Shown here: in pieces, positions 28,001 to 36,835 of the stretch
Numbering within the stretch: the stretch's first letter is position 1
Layout of the letters: each line of letters begins with the position of its first letter
Source of the DNA: Mucilaginibacter gracilis
Lineage (GTDB): Bacteria > Bacteroidota > Bacteroidia > Sphingobacteriales > Sphingobacteriaceae
Length of the DNA stretch: 64,000 nucleotides
Assembly (NCBI RefSeq): GCF_003633615.1
Contig: NZ_RBKU01000001.1
Location: 4,960,001-5,024,000 of the forward strand
Direction: 5' to 3'
Made by a program: the position numbers and the translations under genes
Notes under the pieces: model-generated
Databases searched by the model: none
What the model was told of the DNA's origin: nothing
Seen by the model: only the letters and a program-made list of their open reading frames with translations

Positions 28001-29439
28001 TTAGCGGTAAATTTTAAAGGGTTATCGGTACGGAACGGCCCGGCAGGTAAACCTTCTTTATTAAACAAATTAGGACCTGCTAATTGATTCCAGGCAAAGC
28101 GCACGGCAACAGGCACGGGTACATCCCGCGACGATACCATTACTTTATTGCCCACAATAACCGCATCAGCAGGTACAAATTTTCCGTCGGCACCTGCAAT
28201 GGTAAACCAGCTTAATGCCTTGCCATCTTTACTTACCAAACCGCTACCTGTACCTGTAAAAGAAAGGGCTATTTTATTGCCCACAACCAGCATAGATTGA
28301 TACATAGGCCCCGAATACACTAAGTTTTTACCGTATGTTTTAGCCAAAGCTACCAGTGCCAGCCTGCGGCCAACTTCCCATTTATAGGGCGGGTGCAGGT
28401 TTGGGGTTATATCGGTTAGGTCGGTAGTTACTATCATCCCTGTGTTGGGGATGGCCAGCGCCATAGTTTGCACTTCCCAAAACTCAGCTAACCGTTCGGC
28501 AGGAAGCCCGGGTATCAACTTATCATAGTTATAGGGTACTATTTGCACATAATAAACCGGCATCATTTTCTCGTTCCATAAGTTTCTCCACGAGTTAAAC
28601 AGTGCTTCCATTTTATAAGCATAGCTAATGCTTTCTACCATGTTGGCTTCGCCCTGGTACCATAAAAAACCTTTTATAGCAAAAGGTGCCAAAGGCTCAA
28701 TCATGCTGTGATAAAACTTGCCGCCCTCTTTCCAAAAAGCTCCCTCATGCTGAAAATATGGTATCGCAGAATATGCACCTTCGGGGATCCAGGGTTCAAT
28801 TGCGCTTCCGCTGATTGCGGCGCAAACCACACCCACCGGAACATGCAATTGGCTACGCAAATTTTTAGCGAAAAAATAGCCCGCCGCCGAAAACGATTTC
28901 AGAGCCGAATCCTGCGCCAAGTTCCACCGGGCCAAATAATTGCCTTTGGTTTGAAGGTTTTTTTGGTTCACCCAAAATATACGGATACTTGTATCGTGCG
29001 CGTGTGCCAGTTCATCAACCGGGGAGTTTTTGTCCAAACTGTCGGGTTTTCTCACCTTACTGTTCTTGCGCATCTCATATTCCATGTTTGATTGGCCCGA
29101 GCATATCCAAACCTCTCCTACCAAAATATTATCAAGCGTAATTGTGTTTGTTCCCGATATTGTCATCGTTTCGGGTTTCTCAGAAGCCGATAATGGGTTA
29201 AGTACTACCTTCCAGTTTCCCGATCCATCTGTAACCGTATTTTTTAGCTGCTTACCAAACTTCACACTCACTTTTTCGCCGGGAGTGCCTGTTCCCCAAA
29301 TGGGTAATAGCTTTTGTTGTTGTAACACCATACCACTGCCAATAACACGGGGTAAAACAATTTCGGCATGTGTTTTTGGGGAGACAAACAACCCAAAAAC
29401 AAGCAGCAAAGTGGCCGTATATAATTTGTAATTAATCAT
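27997..29439 (-). CDS. SGNH-family sialate O-acetylesterase-like enzyme
   Basis: 480 residues, signal peptide ~1-25. Block I WICSGQSNMEYEM puts the nucleophile at S117; the PEGAYSAIP and FLWYQGEANM blocks match the sialate O-acetylesterase group; DITPNLHPPYKWEVG carries the Asp-x-x-His pair. N-terminal (LPRVIGSGMVLQQQ) and middle beta domains are typical. In plant-polysaccharide loci these enzymes remove O-acetyl groups from sugars other than sialic acid; RG-II carries acetyl groups on side-chain sugars. One-base overlap with the upstream propeller gene. Confidence 0.88.
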   Translation of the reverse strand: MINYKLYTATLLLVFGLFVSPKTHAEIVLPRVIGSGMVLQQQKLLPIWGTGTPGEKVSVKFGKQLKNTVTDGSGNWKVVLNPLSASEKPETMTISGTNTITLDNILVGEVWICSGQSNMEYEMRKNSKVRKPDSLDKNSPVDELAHAHDTSIRIFWVNQKNLQTKGNYLARWNLAQDSALKSFSAAGYFFAKNLRSQLHVPVGVVCAAISGSAIEPWIPEGAYSAIPYFQHEGAFWKEGGKFYHSMIEPLAPFAIKGFLWYQGEANMVESISYAYKMEALFNSWRNLWNEKMMPVYYVQIVPYNYDKLIPGLPAERLAEFWEVQTMALAIPNTGMIVTTDLTDITPNLHPPYKWEVGRRLALVALAKTYGKNLVYSGPMYQSMLVVGNKIALSFTGTGSGLVSKDGKALSWFTIAGADGKFVPADAVIVGNKVMVSSRDVPVPVAVRFAWNQLAGPNLFNKEGLPAGPFRTDNPLKFTAN

Positions 29440-31277
29440 CAGAAATTTTGGGTTGAAAACGATTTGATATAAAACACCGCCGGTTTATCACGCTCACCCG
29501 CTTGTGGCAAATCATAGTCCTGGTCGGTTGGTGTATCAGCATTGGGGAACCTGCGTACGCCACCCGTACGGAATACTACACGTTTTACACTCAATACAGG
29601 TGCAAAAAACAAACCCGGCGACAAATCTTTACCATCAATATTGAGATAATAAAAACGAGCATCGGTATTCAATTTCAAAATAATGTGGTATGCTTTATTG
29701 GCCTCATATTTTTTGAGAATGCTTTTGGCGCGATAGCCGGCCTTGGATATAAATGCGCCTGTCGAATCGAGCGTGAGCCTGATGGCAGCATCGCCTTTGG
29801 CGTTTTGGAACTCAATATCTAACATCCCATTGCTGTTTTGCCCAGCCACTACAGTAAAATCAACCAGTAGTTTTTTCGATTCGGGTACAACACGCTCGGC
29901 GCGTGCGTAGTCAAATTTATCTTCGTCGTGCAGGGCAAGGGCTTTTGTTCCATCAACCATTTTTTCAATCTGCACCTTAGCCCACTGCGGGCTAAATGTG
30001 TTCCACTTATCCAGTTCCCTACCGGCGGGCATGGTGTTAAAATCTTCATTGGCATGCGCATCGGCAACATCGGTAACCGGCACCGGGATTGATGATACCC
30101 AGATGTCCTCCTTATTCATGCTGTAGGTAACCCACAACTTACCGTCGGGCACAACGCCGTTGCCTTCTTCAATGCCGCGCACATATTGCGGCCCGTACGA
30201 TTTATATGCTCCGCCATAACGCATGGTGCTTATTTCGCCATTTACAAGCAACAAATTGGTATAATCTAAACCGTCTCTACTAACTGATATCGCCAGGGGC
30301 CACCTAAATTCTGATGGATTGTAAACCGTTGCATATTTACCGTCCGATGTTTTTTGCCCCCATATTTTGGCGTTGCTGTTAACAAACCGGGGTGCGCGCG
30401 TAACGGCTCCCCAGGTTTTACCATCGTCTTTACTGATGGAGGTCAAGGCATTTTTCCATAAGCCTACCGTTCTGCCGTCTGGCAAGTGGTAAAAGTTAAA
30501 CGCCTTATAATCTTTATGTAACGGAATTAAAGGGTCGTTTCTGTCGGTTTCCTCGGCCCACTGCATCATCATTAACGGGGTAGCCATCAATTCGTCGCAA
30601 GCTTGTATAAAACCTTTATCCTTACTCGTTTTATAAAACGGGTACAATGTATTTTGTTCGTTCCATTTTGGGTTGTAGTGTAAAAAGTAGATAGGCCCAT
30701 ACTTACCGTTTGGTAAAACCTCGCGCACCACGCGGCCTATACCTAAACCATCGTTAGGGTCGTCATGCGGTTCCAAACAAATTCCATAAAACCCCAGTAC
30801 AAACAAACGTTTTGATTTTGCCTGATAAAAGCCCATCCGTTGGTGCATTACCGAAAAAAGATCCTTTGCAACCTGGCTATGCCCCGGCTTGGTTGTGCCA
30901 TCGGGTATTTTATACTGAGGAAAAACAACTTCGGGTTTCGACCACGTTTGCCCGTCTTTTGATGTAACTACCAGCGTTTGCCCCGGCGGAACGCTCTCTC
31001 CTACCTTGTCGCTCAAATATTCAACATAAAAGGTATTGTTCCAGTAACTCAGCATTGGCGCATGGTTATAGGTAAAGCCAAAACCATCGGCCAATTCGGG
31101 ATGCTCGCGGTTGGCACGTAATATTTGAGTACTATGCACCCCTATCGCGGGGCTCAACTGGCCGTGATGATAATCTACATTAACTACCGTATTGCCTGTA
31201 TAATGCACGGTATCTTGTGCGTGTGCAAAACCACAACAGGTAACTAACAATAAAGCTATATTACAAATGCCTCTCAT
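29439..31277 (-). CDS. Sialidase-like beta-propeller with C-terminal jelly-roll domain, function unknown
   Basis: 612 residues, signal peptide ~1-20 (CCGFAHAQ). Residues ~35-420 form a beta-propeller with loose Asp-boxes (VTSKDGQTWSKP, SISKDDGKTWGAV, SVSRDGLDYTNL) and a conserved-looking FGFTYNHAPMLSYWNNTFYVEYLSD opening. Residues ~425-612 (DFNTMPAGRELDKWN to YYLNIDGKDLSPGL) look like a concanavalin-like jelly roll. Annotation pipelines would probably say exo-alpha-sialidase, which is unlikely for a plant-glycan locus. Different from the BNR propeller at 21082 in length and motifs. I do not recognise a characterised family. Confidence 0.7.
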   Translation of the reverse strand: MRGICNIALLLVTCCGFAHAQDTVHYTGNTVVNVDYHHGQLSPAIGVHSTQILRANREHPELADGFGFTYNHAPMLSYWNNTFYVEYLSDKVGESVPPGQTLVVTSKDGQTWSKPEVVFPQYKIPDGTTKPGHSQVAKDLFSVMHQRMGFYQAKSKRLFVLGFYGICLEPHDDPNDGLGIGRVVREVLPNGKYGPIYFLHYNPKWNEQNTLYPFYKTSKDKGFIQACDELMATPLMMMQWAEETDRNDPLIPLHKDYKAFNFYHLPDGRTVGLWKNALTSISKDDGKTWGAVTRAPRFVNSNAKIWGQKTSDGKYATVYNPSEFRWPLAISVSRDGLDYTNLLLVNGEISTMRYGGAYKSYGPQYVRGIEEGNGVVPDGKLWVTYSMNKEDIWVSSIPVPVTDVADAHANEDFNTMPAGRELDKWNTFSPQWAKVQIEKMVDGTKALALHDEDKFDYARAERVVPESKKLLVDFTVVAGQNSNGMLDIEFQNAKGDAAIRLTLDSTGAFISKAGYRAKSILKKYEANKAYHIILKLNTDARFYYLNIDGKDLSPGLFFAPVLSVKRVVFRTGGVRRFPNADTPTDQDYDLPQAGERDKPAVFYIKSFSTQNF

Positions 31278-31303
31278 AAGTAAAAATCCTCTATCTGCAG
31301 TTA

Positions 31304-32224
31304 TTAATTAACTCCAGATTCGTGTTTTAATTGGTTTAAAACCTTTTTGGTGGTTTTAAAAATAGTACCGTGTTTATGTCCTGCGGGCACACTCACTTGT
31401 TTGGTTATATCGGTAAACGTTTTAAAATCGGTAGTGCTGCGTGCGCCAAATATTTTTTCGCGGTAAGCATCGTAATAAATTAAATAATTACTGCCTGCCT
31501 TTGCTACCGTTGGCCCCTCGGTATAACCCTGTGTAAACGCTTCCGATGCCTGGGTGTAAGGCCCTAAAGGGCTTGTTGAAAATGCTACCTTAATATTACG
31601 GTTTGGGCGGGTGTTGTCTTTCACAACCATTACATAGTCGTTTTTGGCACGTTTTACTATTTCGGCATCAATGGCGCTAAAGCCAGGGTCGTAAAATAGT
31701 TTTTCTTTACTAAAGGTTACAAAATCGGTAGTGGTTGTATAGTATAGCCTGTGGTTATTAGTTTCGGTTTCGGTGCCAATTTTAAAACGGCCCGGAATAG
31801 TTGATGCCCACACAATAATAAAACGGCTGTTATCATCATCATAAAAAATTTCCGGTGCCCACACGTTTACTGTTGTTGGTTCATCGTCCATTACATTAAT
31901 GAGCCTTTGTGGCGACCAATGCATCAAATCTTTAGAATCGGCATAGCCGAAGCCTTTTCCACCAGTCCAGGCAGATGTCCAAACAAAATGAAATACACCG
32001 TCGGGCCCTTGCGCTATCGAAGGGTCGCGCATTACTTTATCGCCAACTTCGGGTTTTATAAAAACATGGTTAAGGTCTGTCCAATGGTAAGCATCATAAC
32101 TGTACAAAAGGCGCAAACCATCGGTTGCAGGCTCGTGGAAAGATGTAAAAAGATATACATTCTTTTTTGTACTGCACGAGGCAAGCATTATTGCAACCGA
32201 GATGATGAACCAATATTTCTTCAT
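31304..32224 (-). CDS. GH43-like five-bladed propeller glycosidase, lipoprotein
   Basis: 306 residues. The lipobox LASC puts the lipid on C17, so it is anchored in the membrane. The GH43 residues can be followed: D67 in VMRDPSIAQG (base), D186 in FSAIDAEIVK (pKa modulator) and E236 in YTEGPTVAK (acid), with AFSTSPLGPYT and VWAPEIFYDDDNSRF between them. GH43 enzymes mostly release L-arabinose or D-xylose/galactose with inversion. RG-I and RG-II side chains contain arabinose. The start overlaps the GH140 stop by 4 bases. Confidence 0.82.
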   Translation of the reverse strand: MKKYWFIISVAIMLASCSTKKNVYLFTSFHEPATDGLRLLYSYDAYHWTDLNHVFIKPEVGDKVMRDPSIAQGPDGVFHFVWTSAWTGGKGFGYADSKDLMHWSPQRLINVMDDEPTTVNVWAPEIFYDDDNSRFIIVWASTIPGRFKIGTETETNNHRLYYTTTTDFVTFSKEKLFYDPGFSAIDAEIVKRAKNDYVMVVKDNTRPNRNIKVAFSTSPLGPYTQASEAFTQGYTEGPTVAKAGSNYLIYYDAYREKIFGARSTTDFKTFTDITKQVSVPAGHKHGTIFKTTKKVLNQLKHESGVN

Positions 32225-33621
32225 GCCTTATCTAATATCAATACCCAATCGTTACCGTCTTTTACAGCACCGGGTGCCTTAAATGCTTTTGTGCCTAAAT
32301 TGGCAAAGGTGCCTATTGTTTTAGTTTCGCCATTACGCGGGTTAAACCACGAAGCCTTTATTTGCCGGCCCGATGTTTTACCTAAATTAACGTTTATTGT
32401 ACCACCTTTATAGGTGTAAACAAAAGCGTAATTTTTACCGCGCGTGGCTATTAAATAATTGTACTTTTTGCCCTGCTTTGCGGCCACGATAATAGATTGA
32501 TCGGGCACCCGCTCAAAATATGGCCGCGACAGCATCAGTTGTTTGATATAGACCATTTGAGATGCTCCGGGATCGTTAATGGCATCAAACCATGCAGCTT
32601 TGGCCCCATACGACGCTCCCTTTTCGCCCGGTTTATGCATTTGCATTACCGAGTTATTACCGTAGGTATAACCACAACCACCCGCAAAAACCGACCAGTA
32701 AGCGTAACGACGCACATCGGCAGCCGTCCAGCGGGCCAAAGTGGTATCGTGTAAACCATGTGGTATGCCTTCGTAAGATGGTTCGGCATCCAAAGTTGGT
32801 TTAACGGGCAGTTTTTTATAATCCGAGTTAACATACTTCCAGTTATCCTCGCCGTATTTAAAATCTTTTTTAGAGGTATCCTGTTTATAATCGCGGTGGC
32901 CCGATTGAAAGCAGTTGAAACTTAACCAGGTTTCGTGGTGAAACCAGATAGACGACTGCGTGCGCCCACGTGGGTGAAAAGTTATTAGGTGAGATGGATC
33001 GGCCTGGTAAAGTATTGAACCGATAGTTTTCCAAACTTTAATAGAATCGCTACCCGGCACATCGCCGCCATTCATCCAGATAATGTTAGGGCGGTTTTTA
33101 TATCGCACAGCTAAAAACTCCGCATAAACTTTAGCATCTTTTTGGTTAACGCCGCCACGCATTTTTACATTCGACCCCCAAACAGGAACCATAGCTATGT
33201 AAATTCCTTTTGTGGCGGCCAGGTCAACTATATAATCTACATGATCCCAATAGTCATACTGGCCCTTTTCGCCAAAAGTGCTGCCTTCGGTAACGCGCGG
33301 CGTAGCTACATTTTTATGTACCAGAGCCGAATCGCCATAGGCATTAACTACACCAAGGCTGTGCAATACCATTACCTGTATCACATTAAAACCTTTGGCA
33401 CGACGGTCTTCCAGATATTTTTCGGCATCCTCGCGGTTTAATTTGGAAAACAACAACCAACCGGTATCACCAAGCCAAAAAAACGGTTTACCATCGGCAG
33501 TAGTAAAATACCTTTTGTTTGCCGATATTTTAAGTCTTCCTTGCGGGAAGTTATCACTGCTTAAAGTAAAAGCAAGGCAGGCTAATGCGCATACTATAAT
33601 TAAACTGAGTTTTTTATACAT
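32221..33621 (-). CDS. GH140-family (DUF4038) apiosidase-type hydrolase
   Basis: 466 residues, signal peptide ~1-22. The DUF4038 barrel is clear: LKISANKRYFTTADGKPFFWLGDTGW, KGFNVIQVMVL, DYWDHVDYIVDLAATKGI, NIIWMNGGDVPG with D187, and PTLDAEPSYEGIPHG with E280/E284. D187 and E284 agree with the catalytic pair I recall for BT1012, the B. thetaiotaomicron endo-apiosidase that cuts RG-II side chains A and B off the backbone. A C-terminal beta domain (KASWFNPRNGETKTIG) is as in the family. This gene is the strongest single marker that the locus is for RG-II. It is 5 bases after the beta-helix/TIM gene. Confidence 0.88.
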   Translation of the reverse strand: MYKKLSLIIVCALACLAFTLSSDNFPQGRLKISANKRYFTTADGKPFFWLGDTGWLLFSKLNREDAEKYLEDRRAKGFNVIQVMVLHSLGVVNAYGDSALVHKNVATPRVTEGSTFGEKGQYDYWDHVDYIVDLAATKGIYIAMVPVWGSNVKMRGGVNQKDAKVYAEFLAVRYKNRPNIIWMNGGDVPGSDSIKVWKTIGSILYQADPSHLITFHPRGRTQSSIWFHHETWLSFNCFQSGHRDYKQDTSKKDFKYGEDNWKYVNSDYKKLPVKPTLDAEPSYEGIPHGLHDTTLARWTAADVRRYAYWSVFAGGCGYTYGNNSVMQMHKPGEKGASYGAKAAWFDAINDPGASQMVYIKQLMLSRPYFERVPDQSIIVAAKQGKKYNYLIATRGKNYAFVYTYKGGTINVNLGKTSGRQIKASWFNPRNGETKTIGTFANLGTKAFKAPGAVKDGNDWVLILDKA

Positions 33622-33626
33622 TGTTG

Positions 33627-36600
33627 TTATTTACTTGATGCCCACATGATAACTGCACCACCTTGCGGCGATTTTAACTCTACATCGCGGCCACCAAAAA
33701 AGGTTTCGCCCTCTTTAATAATGCGTCCGCTTTTTGCATCTATCCAATGCACCGTTAATTGGCCCGATAGTTTGGACGCATTCAAATGAATGGGCTGATC
33801 GGAATTGCTATATACAATATAACCTTTTGTACCGCCCAAAACATATTGCCCTTTTGCATCGCCCACGGCCTTAACAGGTTGCATTGCCGAGGCTGATTTT
33901 GCAAAATCGGCATTTGCCACAGCAGGTACAACAGCCAGCGAACCACCACCCATAAAAACGGCCCAGCCATAATTATCATAACCATCATCCGAATAAATTA
34001 CTGCCTTATCGGGATATTTTGTGCGGTACTCGCTCACAGCCCTATAAACCTGATCGAACGATGTAGCTTTGGGTTTTAACAAACGAGCGTGCTGGCGCGG
34101 GGCCAAACTAAGGCCACCCGGGGGTGCATATGTTGTACCATCGGCATTGTAGTGCCAATATTTAATATCAATAACGTTTATTACAGCAGCCCTTGCAGCA
34201 TCGGCCAAAATAGCATCCTGCACATCTTTTGTGGTGCTTAAACCTATAATTTCTTTTTTGTTATTATCTGTTTCCCATTGCTTTATGTTATCAACCCAAA
34301 ACTGCACAAAATGCAGTGGGCCTGTAAATTCTTCGGCAATGAGTTGGATAACGCCCGTATTATCTTTAAAGTTATCCATACACTGCCTTATAAACGCGGT
34401 GTGCAGCTTAGTTAAAGCAGGGTCTTTTTCGTTGTAAAACTGCTCGGCCATAAATATCCGTTTATCGCCGGCAAACGGAACAGGCTCGGGGAAACTTGTA
34501 TTATTAATATTGTTTGCCGTGCGCCACGGAAAATCAACATAGTGGGCTCCGGCTTCAATAATGTTGTGTTGAAAATAGTTTTGATGAATAAGCACTAAAC
34601 CTTTTTCGTCAGCCAAATCGGCAAATTTCTTTAAACGGCTCCAGTACCAGGGGTTGTATTTTGTTAAGTCGTATTTGCTTAAACCGTCCCAGCCACTGCT
34701 CTCGCCGCTACGTGCAAAGGGCAGCTCATAAAAAGGTGGCCACACGTCGCCGTCCATCCTACGGATCCGTTCATGATCGTCGCGACGGCGATCATACCAT
34801 AAACCGTAGTTATGCTCGTAAGTTAGTACATGCTGGTTAACCATCTTATTGGTCATGCTATCCAGGTCATCTGTTAAACCGGTGCCTGTGCGGCCCGGTA
34901 CGTAACGGGTTACCGATGGTTTAGCAGCTTTGATGCCGTCGGGGCGGGTATTACCCATCCACCACGGCGAATCATAATGGCGTCCGGTTAAAACCGAATT
35001 GCCGCGCACTATCCAACCGTTAACAACCGCCATTGGGTCGGCCATTTTTGGAGTGGCAGGTTCTTTAACACCTACTTCGTCGATAGTTTTAGAACCCGAT
35101 TTCCCTACCGGGATGGGGTTACGTGTTGCCGCCTCATCTATCCAATCGGTTAAATGTATTTGCGGTTTGCTGTAGCGTGCTATTAATTTTTGCGCTTCCT
35201 CAACACTCGGACTACTCGATGCAGAAGTATTTAATGGGAATATTTGAGCCAGTTCCATTGCTTTTGCACCGCCAATACGATCGCTCAGTTGGGCGTAGTA
35301 AAAACTACGCGGCGAAATGCTGTTATTCGAGTCGCTCCAATAGCCATCGCCCTCAAATTGCGCCCAGGTTGCAAAGGCCCAGTTTTGGGCGGTTGGCGGC
35401 TTAGGGCAATCAACTATAGCTGCCGTACAATTCCAAAAAAGGCTGTTGGCAGCAGTCCAACCTGCACCCTGGCCATACTGCCCCCGGTTTGCATAACTTA
35501 ACTTGTTTGCATCAATATTTACAACATCAAACAAAACGCCCGATGCCCAGCTATCAATAGTACCACTAAAACCTACCGATTGCCAGGAGTTACATTGCAC
35601 AAAGGCATTTGGCCCCGGCGCACACAAACCCACAGAAAAATCGTGATAACCAAATTCGGAATAGCAGCGTTGAAATAACGTTTGCTGGCCGGTTGTGGTA
35701 AAGGCAAAACGGCGCTGCCCTCCTATTTCGGATGTTGGCGATAGCGATTTACAATCTTCAACCGTGACACGCCTTGAAGATTCAAGCACGTTGACTGCCG
35801 ATGCCGCGAAGTGTTTAAAAACAACCTGCCTAACCCAGGCATCGCTGGTATTTTCAACAGTAATGGCCATCCAGCGGTGAACTTCATCTTTTGGATTAGC
35901 TTCGTCATAGGTTGACCTGATTTGCAAGTTTTCTACACCAACCTGGCTTATACGGCCCTGCCACTGATAAACCGAAACCGAACCACCGCCATAGGCACTA
36001 TCTAAAGCGGTTGTTAGGGGCACATCCAGTGTTAACAAATCGCCGTTAACGGCAAGTACTTTTCTGTCCCAGTTTATCTCCCGCTCGTTTGGTTTCCATC
36101 CTAACGATGATATGCCACCTCCAAATTCCGTCATACCTAATTTTTCAATCCAGGCTTGCGTAGTTGGCCGGTGTACCATTACCATATCTCCGGCTTTAAA
36201 TTTAGCGGCATTAGCAACCTTAATATCGGTAGCGTTTACAGGCACATGGCTATTTGTTATTTTTTCCGGTGCCTCGTTCTTTTTGTCGTTAATACCTAAT
36301 ATTCTTATAAAGGTAGCCCTGTCTTTTCCGGCGGCAACTAATATGGTACCATCTAAAGTATTGCCACTACCGCGCAGCACCACTCCCGATTGACGAATGA
36401 GTAAACTGCCCGAAACATCGTATTTACCTTTCTCCAACAATACTGCTCCGCGTAAACCATCCTTACCGGCTGGTAACGAAGCCACATAATCAATAGCCGA
36501 TTGTATACGTAAAGTTGCATCGCCCTTTTTAACAGGCACCACAACGCGAACCGGTGCATTTGGAATAGCTTTTTCGGAAGCCATATAACCGCAAAACGAA

Positions 36601-36791
36601 AAATCGGGAATACGGTTACCAAGTGCATCCGGCGCGTAAACCAGTTTGCCATCCTTCCCTTCGGATACGGGCGCTTGTGGCTTAGGTTGTTTGGCAGCCT
36701 TTTGCGCCTGAGTTGCAGATACAGCCAATAATAAAATTCCTGCTAAAAAGCAGGAATTTATAGTGCACTTGAGTTTCTGTTGGAGAAACAT
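33627..36791 (-). CDS. Beta-helix / TIM-barrel fusion protein (DUF6298-type), function unknown
   Basis: 1054 residues, signal peptide ~1-30. Residues ~50-530 form a right-handed parallel beta-helix of the pectate-lyase superfamily (ATLRIQSAIDYVASLPAGKD, GAVLLEKGKYDVSGSLLIRQ, VVLRGSG, SRRVTVEDC, GVLFDVVN). Residues ~590-970 look like a barrel related to DUF4038 hydrolases (YYDRRRDD-like, PFYELPFARSGESSGWDGLS, IAEEFTGPLHFVQFWVD, VIYSDDGYDN), and the end (VHWIDAKSGRIIKEGETFFG) resembles the C-terminal domain of GH140 proteins. Such a fusion could be a bifunctional pectin enzyme: a helix that binds or cuts the backbone and a barrel that removes a branch. Directly upstream of GH140 and directly downstream of PL1. 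No characterised relative is known to me. Confidence 0.7.
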   Translation of the reverse strand: MFLQQKLKCTINSCFLAGILLLAVSATQAQKAAKQPKPQAPVSEGKDGKLVYAPDALGNRIPDFSFCGYMASEKAIPNAPVRVVVPVKKGDATLRIQSAIDYVASLPAGKDGLRGAVLLEKGKYDVSGSLLIRQSGVVLRGSGNTLDGTILVAAGKDRATFIRILGINDKKNEAPEKITNSHVPVNATDIKVANAAKFKAGDMVMVHRPTTQAWIEKLGMTEFGGGISSLGWKPNEREINWDRKVLAVNGDLLTLDVPLTTALDSAYGGGSVSVYQWQGRISQVGVENLQIRSTYDEANPKDEVHRWMAITVENTSDAWVRQVVFKHFAASAVNVLESSRRVTVEDCKSLSPTSEIGGQRRFAFTTTGQQTLFQRCYSEFGYHDFSVGLCAPGPNAFVQCNSWQSVGFSGTIDSWASGVLFDVVNIDANKLSYANRGQYGQGAGWTAANSLFWNCTAAIVDCPKPPTAQNWAFATWAQFEGDGYWSDSNNSISPRSFYYAQLSDRIGGAKAMELAQIFPLNTSASSSPSVEEAQKLIARYSKPQIHLTDWIDEAATRNPIPVGKSGSKTIDEVGVKEPATPKMADPMAVVNGWIVRGNSVLTGRHYDSPWWMGNTRPDGIKAAKPSVTRYVPGRTGTGLTDDLDSMTNKMVNQHVLTYEHNYGLWYDRRRDDHERIRRMDGDVWPPFYELPFARSGESSGWDGLSKYDLTKYNPWYWSRLKKFADLADEKGLVLIHQNYFQHNIIEAGAHYVDFPWRTANNINNTSFPEPVPFAGDKRIFMAEQFYNEKDPALTKLHTAFIRQCMDNFKDNTGVIQLIAEEFTGPLHFVQFWVDNIKQWETDNNKKEIIGLSTTKDVQDAILADAARAAVINVIDIKYWHYNADGTTYAPPGGLSLAPRQHARLLKPKATSFDQVYRAVSEYRTKYPDKAVIYSDDGYDNYGWAVFMGGGSLAVVPAVANADFAKSASAMQPVKAVGDAKGQYVLGGTKGYIVYSNSDQPIHLNASKLSGQLTVHWIDAKSGRIIKEGETFFGGRDVELKSPQGGAVIMWASSK

Positions 36792-36835
36792 ATTTATAAT
36801 TATTTAATTTACAGCTATTTAAAAAAATTAGCCTA

